A stretch of DNA of 64,000 bases from Branchiostoma belcheri. Lineage: Eukaryota > Chordata > Leptocardii > Amphioxiformes > Branchiostomatidae. Made by a program: the position numbers and the translations under genes. Where the stretch lies: positions 9,784,904 to 9,848,903 of the forward strand of contig NW_017802379.1 in assembly GCF_001625305.1 (NCBI RefSeq), given 5' to 3'. Every line of letters starts with the position of its first letter. Within the stretch, counting starts at the first letter, position 1. The notes under the pieces were generated by a model. That model was not told the DNA's origin, did not search any database, and was given only the letters and a program-made list of their open reading frames with translations. Shown piece by piece: positions 24,601-38,700 of this stretch.

Positions 24601-27600
24601 AGGCCCCCTAACAGCTTTCAAAGGCACTGCAGCAGAAGTTTTATATCTCAGGTACATGTACATGTATTTCTTTCTAGCCTTGACCTTGAGCTGAAGAACA
24701 ATGAAGGTCAGACGGTGCTGTGGCTGGCGCTGGAGTCTGCCAAACAGGCTACTAGTCCTGACAACCCCTTCTCTGACAACAGCCCATCAACAGAGGATAT
24801 GTATGGGGAATCCAGCTATGCTGCGAGGCTCATCAAGGGGGGCAGCAGTGCTGATGCTGTCAACCCTCACACAGGTGCGAGATAGGATTAAGTTTTGTTT
24901 TGGGTGGCTGAGCTGTGTGTGTTTGCATGTTTGTGTGTTTGTCCAAACAGAGTAGGTTGACAGCACTTGGGTGGGGGAAGATTAACATGATGACAGGAGG
25001 TCAAAAGGTCAGACACAGGAAATGGTATGAACTTGATCATGGAAACCCAAAATATTTGTCATAAGTCTAAAATCTCCAATTTCCCGATAAATCCTTTTCT
25101 TACATTTTCCAAGATTTGTAGTTTGCCACCAGATTTTGTAGGATGTTAGTTGCATATTAATGACCTCATTAGCATAATTTATACACTGTTTTCAGGTGAC
25201 AGCCTGCTGCACCTGGCAGCTCGAGCAGGAAATGAAGAAGCAGCGTTGTTCCTGGCTAATTATGGGGCAAACCCCAACCACACCAACAACAGGGTGGGTA
25301 CCAAACTGACTTGTCTTGAATGTTATGAATTATGTTTTGCATTGAGGTAATTCCTGTGCTCCATGCTTTTAAATAAGCTTTAAATGTCTGTGGTCTGCGC
25401 TACCGACTGCACCACACGACCCCACTAATGTGTATATAGCAGAAACTCCCTTTCACTGTGAATCCCAATACATGGGAGCCAACCCTAACAAACTGAACAA
25501 TGTGCACTGACAAAAATTACTGAACTTAAAGTATTGTTTAAAGTTAAAACTTTTGGTCCAACACAAAAATTCTCTCACCTAGAGCTTTCGACCAGTCACT
25601 CTGGTCTTCCTCAGTAGACTGACCCAGTGAGGCTTGTCACGTGGCTTCTTTGAAATGTGACGTCAACACTGGGTCAAAGGTATCTGGTAGACGATGTCGG
25701 CCCCCGTCGCAGTTCAGTGAAGGGTGATGGGCCCTGATGTAAATAGCCTCCTTCACCCCTCTCTGGAAGTTCAGTGTCCAAATTCCTTACATAACAGTGT
25801 CAAGTGAAACAAAGTGTCCGGGTGACTCTATGTGTGTAAAGTTAAAGTATTGTTAATGTGTTTACAGGGAGAAACTCCCCTTCACTGTGCAGCCCAGCAA
25901 GGTTTATCCAGAGTAGTGGAGAAACTTCTACACATGGGAGCCAACCCTAACAAACAGACCCTCCCAGCCCTGGACACCGCCAGGCCACAGATGTTCTCTG
26001 ACGAGGGGGACCAGGGAGAGTCTGAGGGGTACAACCACACCCCCCTGCACCTGGCTATAGCAAACCAACATGCTGACGTGGTCAACATATTCCTAGAACA
26101 CAAAGGTACCATAAAAAGGTTTGCTTTAGCAATGCAAAACGCGAAATAGCCAAGTTGATACATTCTGGGTAAATGTTGAAACTGGACTTTAACATATGCA
26201 TGGAACACCACAAAAAAACTCCTTTCCCCTTTTCAAATCTCAGTTGATTTGGACATTTTGAAGCTGACATGTTTGTTAACTTTGTTGTCTGAATGTCTTC
26301 AGTGTATGGGGGTTTTATTATTATGTTTACTGAAGGAAAAAATATTGTTTTTGCTACGTTTCCTCTTCCTCTTCTTCCCTTCCAAATGCTAACCTCTGAC
26401 CTGGCCAATGAGCTTTACTTTTATTTCAATACAAATTATTATACAAACAAACATGGCAGACAAAAGTCTGAATTGCGTTGGTATTTACACACCATTGAGC
26501 TCGTTTTATATTATAATACACAAGCTGTGGGTATTTACTGTTTTAAAAATAAATTCTTAATTTCCATATAAAACAAATTGACATCTCTTAAAGATTAGAA
26601 GATTAAATACCTACTAAAAACTCGTAGTTAGGCGTAGATTGATAACAAGATAGATGCAGGGTAAACTTTAGATATGAAGATTTGACATTCAGAAAGTTTG
26701 TTTACAGTTCAGAGTTCACTGTCCCTTGTTGAGAAGGTTTACAAGGTATGGAATGGGAGAGTTTTTCAGTCTGTTGGTCCGACAAAGAGGTGTGTTCAGT
26801 TTCTGCTTGTTGCGAGTGTTTCGACCAGATATTTCCCCCCTCGACCTCGGGAGCCAGTCTCTGAATGTAGACTCCATCAGCGTCCGCGCAAACTTTAGGC
26901 ACAACTGCTCCCTTCTGTCCACCAGTGATGTCAGTCCAAGGTGCTGAAGGGCGTTCGCATAACCGGTGTAGTCGTTACCAAGCACGATCCTGCAGACACG
27001 TTTCTGGACGCATTCAAGCTTCACTATTTGAGCTTTAGTGAGGCCAGGTGACCATACCGGGACAGCGTATTCCAGTATGGGTCTGATATATCCAGCGTAG
27101 ATTGAGGTCAGGTCTTTGAGGGATAGCTTGCATCTTCTAAGTCTTTTAAGGAGAAACAGTGTCTTTGAGGCTCTTCCTACCATCTGCTTGACTTGGGAGT
27201 CCCAGTGCAAGTTATTCTGAATGTGCAGACCTAGGACTTTAAGACTCGTCGCTACAAGCTGGTGTGTTACGCCGAAAGGCGGTTATACCGGCTATACAGA
27301 TACAGATACATTCAGTGGTGTGTTGTTGATTTGCAAAGGTGGCAGAGGTGGTAGCTTCCTGCAGAAAGTGACGTGCATGGCAAGACATTTCGACCCATTC
27401 AGGAGCATATGGTTACGGTTTGACCATTGGTATGATTTGTTGACGTCTGTCACCATGGTAACTGGTGTTGGGTTACATAATGTTGCAATTTTATAGTAGG
27501 AGATATTTAGGCTCCTGTCTGGTCATACACATGAATGTACTTGAGTAAGAATTTACAGAGCAGACCATATGCGAAGGTAAACATTATGCATTTACGTTGC

Positions 27601-30600
27601 CAATGTTACCTTTCTAGTTTTTTACATGTATGTCTCTGCGTCCTACATGATAGGTGCACTACCAGGAAGTTACGTAAAAGGTCCCAGAAAAAGGTTATCT
27701 CATTTCCTGTCTATCTTGCCATTCCAGCAAATGCCCTGAACGACAGCAGCGGCCTGCAGGTCATCCCGGACTTTAACCTGAAGGACTCGGAGGAGCAGAC
27801 CGTCCTGGGGCTAGCGCTGTGGGCGGGCATGCACGACGTCGCCGCCAAACTGTTGGGCGCGGGAGCCAGCATCAACTACAGGACGTCTGACGGGATGACT
27901 CTGTTACACTCCGCTGTACAGAAACAGGACACCATAAGTGCACTCTTCCTGTTGGAGCACCAAGCAGATATCGCCATTAGGTGGGTTGCAATTTTACGTT
28001 TTCATTTTATCGAAGAAATATTTGTGAGTTTTCGTTAATATCTAGTTTTATTCGTTATCATAATTCTCACTCCATGTACATTTACATGTGTAAGTTCTTT
28101 TACTAGTAAGCATCATCCAACGGGCTCCCATAAGGCAACAGACATGCATGTAGCAGGATATTGAAGACAACTGATAACTTTTTCTGGAACCTTTGACCTA
28201 GCTTCCTGCCAATGTTCCCGATACATCACCTGATTTTTCTAACAGCTTAAGGCCACACCAATTTAATTTCTTGGTTAACGGATTCGCCCACTTCATTTTC
28301 ATTTTTTTCTGATTTGCAAGATAAAATAAAAAATTCAGAATCAACTGCAAAATGCTCATATTTTGCCCTGAACAGTTTAGAACAGTCCTTTTCTTCCTAC
28401 ATGTAGTTGTTACAGTCTTTCAATGCAGTGGTATCATTAAAAGTGTCTTTCAATGCAGTGCAAAGTGTCTTTCAATGCAGTGCAAAGTGTCTTTCAATGC
28501 AGTGGTATCATTAAAAGTTCAAAATTCAATTTGTTTAAATTTTGAACCAGCCTGGTGTGTTGACTTCATGGCTCGTATTGTACCATTTTAAGCCATAAAA
28601 GGATGCCTAGGCCTGTTTTTAATTTTTTTTCGCCTGCCCGCTCCATTATTTTTGTAGAAAAATCCTTTAACCAAGAAATTAAATTAGTGTGGCCTAAGGG
28701 GTAATTAAACATATCAGGACTAATCATGCTTCACTGTTGGCTATAGTGTCTCAAAGATTAGAATAGAATGCTGGAAGCGTTTTAAAGACCCATATTTTTT
28801 TCTTCGTTGTTTCAGGACCCAAGAGAATGAGACCCCCCTACAGCTGGCCATCAAGAGACACCTCCCCCTGGTGGTGGATGCCCTGTGTGTCAGGGGGGCG
28901 GACCTGAACTCTGTAGACGAAGACGGGAACCCCCCTCTGTGGGCGGCCCTGGAGAGTGGACAAGAAGATATCGCTTCTACACTGGTAAGGGGGGGGGGAT
29001 GGATTTTGCCTCATAGGTTTGCTGCCATCACTTCAAGCTTCTGTGCTATACTGCTTCAGTGTTAAATTTTTATACACACAGATACTGTTGACAAGTGTGT
29101 ATGGTTGAAAAAAGACATGTTTTTTTCTTGTAGTTTGATTATAGTTTAATTTCTTGCTGGATTCAAGAATTGAAAAATCAGGAATGGTCTCATTTTTGGA
29201 AAAGAATGATTTGTCCCATTTTAGTTTTGTTCACTTGTATTTTTTTTTTACATTTCTTTCTGTTTTATCCATTTTTTGTCTGGTGCGAATAAAAAAAAGT
29301 TTTGCAAAAAAAGGTGCTTTCATTATGAAATCTACGTGGTCATGAAGGTTAAACAAATGACAGAGTATGGTTTGGCGAATAATCTATAAATTCTTCAAAT
29401 TCATTTCTTTACATTTTCGTCTTTTTTGGTTTGATTTTTGCATTCCACAACATTGGTATCGTTTTTAAATATTCTTTTTGCAACTTACAGTATATATTTT
29501 GCTCATTTTGCAACTGTTTTGTACGATTTACGGTATGCTTGAAAACTTTTTTTTTGTGGAAACGGCCGAAAATTCATGCGCGCACGGATGTCATCCATAT
29601 AATCAAATCAACATTACCTTGGATGCCAAACTAGTATCGGGCCGTTAGCCGTTTTCCTTCGGCAGCCAAGAGCCCTTCGCCCGCCTATCTAAATTACCGC
29701 TACGGGGGAGTTGAGCCCGAGGGGTTTGTCCGGCCCTATTCGTTTGTAGGGCCAGACAAACTCCTCCTGGGCTAGACTCCCCGGGAGCGGTAATTTACAC
29801 CAACGGGTGAAGGGCTCTTGTGGCCCGGAAAACGAGTTTGGCTTCCAGGGTAAACTCTAACAAGTTACACGTACTGGTGTGTGTTTGTGTCTGTAGGTCA
29901 GACATGGCTGTGATGCGACCTTCTGGGGACCAGGGCCCAACGGTTGTGAGCAGACTCTGCTTCACAGAGCCATTGATGAGAACAACGAGTCTGTAGGCTG
30001 TTTCCTTGTAAGAAGGTAGGTCTTTAAAATGGAGTTGGATTCACTATTCAACAGAGCAACCACATATGTGACACATCACACAATAAGTTTCATAAGACAA
30101 AGAACAAACTCATTGTGGGTCAATCACTACATACATGTACATGTACATATGGCTATAGGAAAGATATGGCCCTGAGTCTTTATACTGAATATGGCTGAAG
30201 CTGTGGCCCTGGGTCTTAATTGTGGGTCACTGCATATGGCTGAAGCTGTGGCCCTGGGTCTTCATTGTGGGTCACTGCATATGGCTGAAGCTGTGGCCCT
30301 GGGTCTTCATCGTGGGTCACTGCATATGGCTGAAGCTGTGGCCCTGGGTCTTTATCGTGGGTCACAGAGTATGGCTGAAGCTGTGGCCCAGGGTCTTCAT
30401 CATGGGTCACTGAATATGGCTGAAGCTGTGGCCCTGGGTCTTCATAGTGGGTCACTGCATATGGCTGAAGCTGTGGCCCTGGGTCTTCATTGATGAATGT
30501 CGTTGCGTATGGCGCAAGCTTGCCGTTTTTCCCTTTCCCCGACACATCCATGTATGACACAGCATATGGTGGGATGTCATCGTTATCTTCTATTGGCCGG

Positions 30601-32673
30601 ATATTAGCAAAGGAAGTAGTTGCGTATGGCGCAAGCTTCCCATTTCTCCCCTTCCCTGACACATCAACGTATGACACAGCGTACGGCTCAATGTCATCGT
30701 TGTCTTCTATTGGCTGGATGTTACCAAAGGAAGTAGTTGCGTACGGCGCAAGCTTGCCATTTCTCCCCTTCCCTGACACATCAACGTATGACACAGCGTA
30801 TGGCTCAATGTTATCGTTGTCCTCTGTTGTCTGGTCCTGAGCAGGGATTGGTTGACTGTTTGTGACTAAGTCTCCGTCCGATGCTGGCAATGCGGCCACG
30901 TTTCCGTCTGTTTCAGCAGGAACGTCGTGCCAGACCAGACCTGGGCCACCACAGCAGTACAACAAGACATAGTAGACGACAACCTCTGATGCCAACACAA
31001 GGAGGGTCATAGCAATAGTAGTGATGATGACATTGACATGGCGACTGTCATCTTCCTCGGGTATGAATGGACCACCAAGAAGAGCAACAACTTCAATCCC
31101 TGTGGTGTACTCCAAGCCTGGCCTGGTGTTTGTGTATGGCATCTCTGTGGGAGTGGTGTGGTTGTACAGACTGGTGTGGCTGTACAGACTGGTGTGGTTG
31201 TACAGACTGGTATGGTTGCACAGAGTAGTGTGGTTGTGCAGACTGGTGTGGTTATATACACTGGTGTGGTGGGTATGCGGACCAGTTGTGGTGGACGTTT
31301 CATCACATCTCCCCAGACTGATCCCCTGTTGTGACCTGTTGGTCTGACTAATGTCCTTCCTCAGGGTGGCTAGCGACATTCCACTCAAGTTGGCAGGTGA
31401 CGCACACTTCAGTAAGTCTGGAAAAGAAATAAAGTCCAGGTCTGGTAGATTACAGACGAACCAGGCGAGATTCTCGTCACATTTCAGCTGGTTTTTTGCT
31501 AGAATAACACGTCGTAAGCCCTCGTGGTTGTGTCTCAGACGCAGGACTAGGCTGTCGATCGTGGTTATTTTGTTCATTCCGAGGTATGCAACCTTCAGTG
31601 CTGTAAGCGGCAGGAGTGCGTCGACGGGCACGGAACGCAGGCGGTTCTTGTTCAACATCAGCATGGTCAGGAGAGGTAGGCCACGGAATGCATTCTGAGA
31701 TACGATGGAAATGGCGTTCATTCCAAGGTCCAAGTTGCTTAACTTTTCAAGTCCAAGGAAGGTATCAGGTTCTGAGGATAAACAAATTAGTCATTTTATT
31801 CATTGTATGTAGGTTGTTATGCGTATGAAATAGGATTGATGTTGTTGTGGATTCATATGACTGACATTGTTTTTCTATGATATCGGAGCAGCAGCCCAAG
31901 ATGTATTTTTGGTCTCGGACCGGAGTTTTCTTCCGTGTTCGGAGCAATTTGACACCCTCAGCCCGACAGGCTGTCATTTCTGTACTAAACGCGGGTCGGA
32001 ATTTTTCACTCTTTTGGTGGAAAGGGGTGCCGTGCCGCTTATCAATACACTTCCTTGATATTTAGTGCGCCCAATTTTTTTAGGGGTAAATAAGGCACAT
32101 CAAAGAACATTTTTAAGTACGGGCCGGGTCATTTTTTTCATCATTTTTAACCATGGCTGCATGGAAAAAACGAATTTTCCCAGGGTAACGGCTTAGTACT
32201 CGAAGAAGCTCGGAACCCAATGTTTCCAAAATTTGAATTTAATTAAGATCGATGCGATACGTTTACCGCTATCTTCGATGTCCCGAACACACCCACAACG
32301 CATATAGAACGTACTATCCCGGCGTTCAGGCAAAAAGGCCACATAACCATCCGCGCGGACTAATACCAGGAAGTCTTCGCTGGACCACCAACATTTCGCC
32401 ACCTATAAAGGCTACAACTTACGGGCTTTTCTGAAAATACAAAGATACAGTATGTACACAGATATTACGATTTCAGGGATATCGCGGCCAAAACATACGA
32501 TACAAAGTCACATTTCAGGCGATTTACTACTTAGACTCTGGTCAGATTTAAACTCTGATCCGGAACCTTTTGCGGAGAAAATAACCCCAATACTAAAGAA
32601 AAGAAAACAATTTCTAATCATGAAAAAAAATCCTTGTGCACATTTCCACCCTTCTTTCATGCCGAATTGTAGG

Positions 32674-32736
<63 letters not shown>

Positions 32737-35700
32737 TAGTGACCTACAATATATATATATATATCAGGAGCCCAAAAAGTACATTTTTGTCAACGTACCA
32801 AGACTGGAGATGCGGTTGTCATTAAGGTAAAGGTCTCGAACCAATGGGAGACCTCGGAAAGCTCCTGGCTGGACCGTGGAAACGTTGGACTTTTGGATTT
32901 GAAGAACCTTCACTTCTAGGCTGTTGGGGAAGGACTGATCCAAAATGGTAGGGGAACGGAGATGTCTGATGAAGATCGAAGACGTGGCTTTGTCCAAGTT
33001 AGTTGGTATGGGCGTCCAGACATACGGGGAAGCGGTACATCCCTCCATATCCAATCCAGCTGCAAGAGGACCCCGCCCAGTTTTTATCTGGACAGTGACA
33101 GGTGACTCGCTTTATTCTCGCTCTAACCTGGACGGAATGACAGCTGTCTGGGCACCGTAACTCTGCTGCAGTCACAATAAATAGATGATTGAAAACCACG
33201 AGTAAGAAGTAGAGCAACATCTTGTATCACAACATCGTGGTTACTGATTTCTCCTTCGCTCCAAAACAGATTCAGACCTTGTTATATTGTATATTTAATT
33301 TACCAGATATTATGTCTACACCTTTTATTAGGACTACATTAATATACATTTCTTGTTTGGCTATAGATTTTGAAAGGTCAATTAAAAACATCAAAAATTG
33401 TACGTCTGTAACCTGATCTTTGGATGCTACTTTTTTGGCAATGCCTCAGGGGCAAGCCTATTGTATCCACAGGAATGTTAGTCGTATGGGATATGTGTCA
33501 TTAATGGTTTATTATCATTGTTAGAAAGTGATACATCAATCGCATGTCAATTAAAAACATCAAAAATTGTACGTCTGTAACCTGATCTTTGGATGCTACT
33601 TTTTTGGCAATGCCTCAGGGGCAAGCCTATTGTATCCACAGGAATGTTAGTCGTATGGGATATGTGTCATTAATGGTTTATTATCATTGTTAGAAAGTGA
33701 TACATCAATCGCAGACATAGCATGAATTGTGTATAATCAATTATACATTGAATATTGACCATGTCAGAATGAGGGATAGCACTATTTCTGTAGTGTTTAG
33801 TTTTGTAAGTTCAGTTTGTTTCGAAGAAAGGGTCTGGCAACTGCTGATGGGTGGTAGGAAGTGTCAGTACAGTAGGGACTTGGCAAAGTTCAGTGTTACA
33901 TGTAGGTTGGCTGAAGCTGTGGCCCTGGGTCTTCATCATGGGTCACGGAGTATGGCCGAAAGCTGTGGCCCTGGGTCTTCATCGTGGGTCACGGAGTATG
34001 GCTGAAGCTGTGGCCCTGGGTCTTCATCGTGGGTCACTGCATATGGCTGAAGCTGTGGCCCTGGGTCTTCATTGTGGGTCATTGAGTATGGCTGAAGCTG
34101 TGGCCCTGGGTCTTCATCGTGGGTCACTGCATATGGCTGAAGCTGTGGCTCTGCGTCTTCGTCGTGGGTCACTGCATATGGCTGAAACTGAGGCCCTGGG
34201 TCTTCATCGTTGGTCACTGCGTATGGCTGAAGCTGTGGCCCTGAGTCTTCATCGTAGGTCACTGCATATGGCCCTGGGTCTTCATTGATGAAGGTCGTTG
34301 CGTATGGCGCAAGCTTGCCGTTTTTCCCTTTCCCCGACACATCCATGTATGACACAGCATATGGCTGGATGTCATCGTTATCTTCTATTGGCCGGATATT
34401 AGCAAAGGAAGTAGTTGCATACGGCGCAAGCTTCCCATTTCTCCCCTTCCCTGACACATCAACGTATGACACAGCGTACGGCTCAATGTCATCGTTATCT
34501 GCTATTGGCCGGATATTAGCAAAGGAAGTAGTTGCGTACGGCGCAAGCATCCCATTTCTCCCCTTCCCTGACACATCAACGTATGACACAGCGTACGGCT
34601 CAATGTTATCGTTGTCCTCTGTTGTCTGGTCCTGAGCAGGGGTTGGTTGACTGTTTGTGACTGAGTCTCCGTCCGATGCTCGCAATGCGGCGACGTTTCC
34701 GTCTTTTTCAGCAGGAACGTTGTGACAGACCAGACCTGGGCCACGACAGCAGTACAACAAGACATAGTAGATGACAACCTCTGATGCCAACACAAGGAGG
34801 GTCACAGCAATAGTAGTGATGATGACATTGACATGGCGACTGTCGTCTTCCTCGGGGATGAATGGACCACCAAGAAGAGCAACAACTTCAATCCCTTTGG
34901 TGTACTCTGAGCCTGGCTTGGTGTTTGTGTACAACATCTCTGTGGGAATTGTGCGGTTGTGCAGACTGGTGTGGTTGTGCAGACTGGTGTGGTTGTACAG
35001 ACTGGTGTGGTGGGTATGCGGACCAGTTGTAGTGGACGTTTCATCACATCTCCCCAGCCTGATTCCCTGTGGTGAACTGTCCGCGTTGGTCTGACTACCA
35101 ATGTCCTTCCTCAGGGTGGCAAGCGACATTCCACTCAGGTTGGCAGGTGACGCACACTTCAGTAAGTCTGGAAAAGAAATAAAGTCCAGGTCTGGTAGGT
35201 TACAGATGAACCAGGTGAGATTCTCGTCACATTTCAGCTGGTTACTTCCTACCATAAGTCGTAAGGCCTGGTTGTGACTCAGACGCAGGACTTGGCTGTC
35301 GATCGTGGTGATGTGGTTGATTTTAAGGTTTACAGTCTCCAGTGCTGTAAGCGGCAGGAGTGCGTCGACGGGCACAGAACGCAGGCGGTTCATGTTAAGT
35401 GCCAACCTGTCAAGGAGAGGTAGGCCACGGAATGCATTCTGGGATACGACGGAAATGGGGTTCATTCCAAGGTCCAAGTTGCTTAACTTTTCAAGCCCAA
35501 GGAAGGTGTCAGGTTCTGAGGATAAAAAAATCAGTCATTTTATACATTGTATGTAGGTTTTATTATAAGATTGATGTTATGGTGGATTCATATGACTTAC
35601 ATGTAAGATAGTTAAGAGTATGACGTAATAGCAAAAAAGTACCACATGTTAATGAGCATTTTAAGACAGCATACCATGACGCTCTAAAATGATCAGATGA

Positions 35701-38700
35701 ACCAGCCTACATGTAGGTGGTGTAGTAACAGTTTGTTATGTACATGTACACACTTATGGATCGACACCTTCGACGCCAGGTGGCGCAAACTGTCCTATTC
35801 ATTTGTCACGCACCTTCTCGTATCGAGAAACAATATGGTTAACACGCTATGTTATTCGGATGCGTTTACACAAAGCCTCTACTGGCCGCATTCTTTAAAC
35901 ATCTGTTTGTGATTTGTGTATTGTACTTGTTTTTGTATTGTCCCTGTTTTTATATGAACCTCTGGCCTGAAGCAAAGAATAAATAAATAAATAAAACTGA
36001 ACACAGTCTGCATGTACATGTACCCCTGGTACCGAATTTGACATCCTTTTTCTATTATATAAGAAAGCAGCAGCCAAAGATATATTTTTGCGGAGAAAAA
36101 AAACCATGCATGCACTACTAAAGAAAAGGAAACAATTTTGAATCATGAAAACAACAGATCTCCGTGAAGTGTGTTTGTGGTTCCTCATAGATAATGTAAA
36201 CGATGACCTGATTTTATAAATTACATGGTTCATAATCTAAAAATGTTCATCTTTTCAACTTTACTCCCAAATGCCGCAAAAAATTGAACTAATTATTTAG
36301 TAGTACGGAATTATAGGGTTTCTTATCAATTATGAAAATTATCTCCTTCACATACATTGTAATTACTAGCTACATGTGAGTAGGAGCCCAAAAAGTACAT
36401 TTTTGTCAACGTACCAAGACTGGAGATGCGGTTGTCGTTAAGGTAAAGGTCTCGAACCAATGGGAGACCTCGGAAAGCCCCTGGCTGGATCGTGGAAACG
36501 TTGGACTGTTGGATTTGAAGAACCTTCACTGCTGGGCTGATGGGGAAAGACTGATCCAAAACGGTAGGAGAACGGAGATGTTTGATGAAGATCGACGACG
36601 TAGCTCTGTCGAAGTCGGTCGGTATGGCGTCAAGACATACGGGGAAGCGGTACATCCCTCCGTGTCCAATCCAGCTGCAGGATGAACCCGCCCAGTTTTT
36701 GTCTGGACAGCGACAGACAACTTGCTTTCGCCTCAATCCAACTTGGATGGAATGACAGCTGTCTGGGCACCGTAACTCTCCCTCGGTCACAATAAATAGA
36801 TGATTGAAAACCACGAGTAGGAAGTAGAACAACATCTTTTTTCGCAACATCGTGGTTACAGATTTCTCCTTCGCTCCAACACAGATTCAGACCTTATGTT
36901 ATATTTACCGGATATTATGTCTACACCTTTTATTAGGACTACATTAATATACATTTCATGTTTGGCTATAGATTTTGAAAGGTCAATTAAAAACATCAAA
37001 AATTGTACGTCTGTAACCTGATCTTTGGATGCTACTTTTTTGGCAATGCCTCGGGGGCAAGCCTATTGTAAGGAATGTATCCACAGGTATGTTAGTCGTC
37101 AGGGATATGTGTCATTAATACTTTATTATCATTTTGAGAAAGTGATACATCAATCACGGACATAGCATGAATTGTGTATAATCAATTATACATTGAATTA
37201 TTTATTGACCATGTCAGAATGAGGGATGGCACTATTTCTGTAGTGGTCAGTTTTGTACGTTCAGTTTGTTTTGAAGAAAGGGTCTGGCAACTGCCAATGG
37301 GTGGTAGGAAGTGTCAGTACAGTAGGGAGTTGGCAAAGTTCAGTGTTAGGTTGGCTGAAGCTGTGGTCCTGGGTCTTCATCGTGGGTCATGGAGTATGGC
37401 TGAAGCTGTGGCCCTGGGTCTTCATCGTGGGTCACGGAGTATGGCTGAAGCTGTGGCCCTGGGTCTTCATCGTGGGTCACTGCAGTATGGCTGAAGCTGT
37501 GGCCCTGGGTCTTCATCGTGGGTCACTGAGTATGGCTGAAGCTGTGGCCCTGGGTCTTCATCGTGGGTCACGGAGTATGGCTGACGCTGTGGCCCTGGGT
37601 CTTCATCGTGGGTCACGGAGTATGGCTGAAGCTGTGGCCCTGGGTCTTTATCGTGGGTCACGGAGTATGGTTGAAGCTGTGGTCCTGGGTCTTCATCGTT
37701 GGTCACAGAGTATGGCTGAAGCTGAGGCCCTGGGTCTTCATCGTGGGTCACTGAGTACGGCTGAAGCTGTGGCCCTGGGTCTTCATCGTGGGTCACAGAG
37801 TATGGCTGACGCTGTGGCCCTGGGTCTTCATCGTGGGTCACTGCATATAGTGGAAGCTGTGGCCCTGGGTCTTCATCGTGGGTCACAGAGTATGGCTGAA
37901 GCTGTGGCCCTGGGTCTTCATCGTGGGTCACGGAGTATGGCTGAAGCTGTGGCCCTGGGTCTTCATCGTGGGTCACGGAGTATGGCTGAAGCTGAAGCCC
38001 TGGGTCTTCATCGTGGGTCACTGCATATGGCTGAAGCTGTGGCCCTGGGTCTTCATTGATGAATGTCGTTGCGTATGGCGCAAGCTTGCCGTTTTTCCCT
38101 TTCCCCGACACATCCATGTATGACACAGCATATGGTGGGATGTCATCGTTATCTTCTATTGGCCGGATATTAGCAAAGGAAGTAGTTGCGTATGGCGCAA
38201 GCTTCCCATTTCTCCCCTTCCCTGACACATCAACGTATGACACAGCGTACGGATCAATGTCATTGTTGCCCTCTGATGTCTGGTCCTGAGCAGGGATTGG
38301 TCGTCTATCTGTGACTGAGTCTCCACCCGATGCTCGCAATTCGGCCACGGTTCCGTCTGTTTCAGCAGGGGCGTTACGAGGAGCCAGACCTGGCCCATAA
38401 CAACGGTCGTACAAGTAGACAACAACCGCTGGTGCAAACACAAGAAAGAAGGACACAACAACAGCAGTGATGATAGCATTGATGTCATGGCGGCTGTTGG
38501 CTTCCTCTCGGATGATTGTGCTATGAAGAGGAACAACGTGAGTCCCTGTGGTGTGCTCCGAGCCTGGCCTGGTATTTGTGTACGGCATCTCTGTGGGAAT
38601 GGTGTGGTTGTACCGACTGGTGTGGTGGGTTTGCGGTCCTGTTGTGGTGGACGTTTCATCACATCTCCCCAGCCTGATTCCCTGTGGTGACCTGTCCGTG

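Noticed and set aside
26716-27210. Independent gene for the 164-codon minus-strand frame
   Set aside because: It is the C-terminal part of a non-LTR reverse transcriptase, truncated, with a LINE tail next to it.
30191-30493. Plus-strand open frames of M-A-E-A-V-A-L-G-L-H type at the LRR tail repeats (also about 33.9-34.3 and 37.3-38.1 kb)
   Set aside because: They are antisense readings of the 45-bp tail repeats. No start context, splice partner or domain supports them, while the minus-strand frame continues from LRR exons.
32193-32434. Short overlapping frames in the intron of LRR gene A
   Set aside because: No domain, and the equivalent introns of genes B and C do not conserve them.
36326-36411. 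Extension of LRR gene B exon 1 beyond the donor (open for about 28 more codons)
   Set aside because: The GTACGT donor at the same place in all three paralogues, and the in-phase continuation in exon 2, show that splicing removes this stretch.
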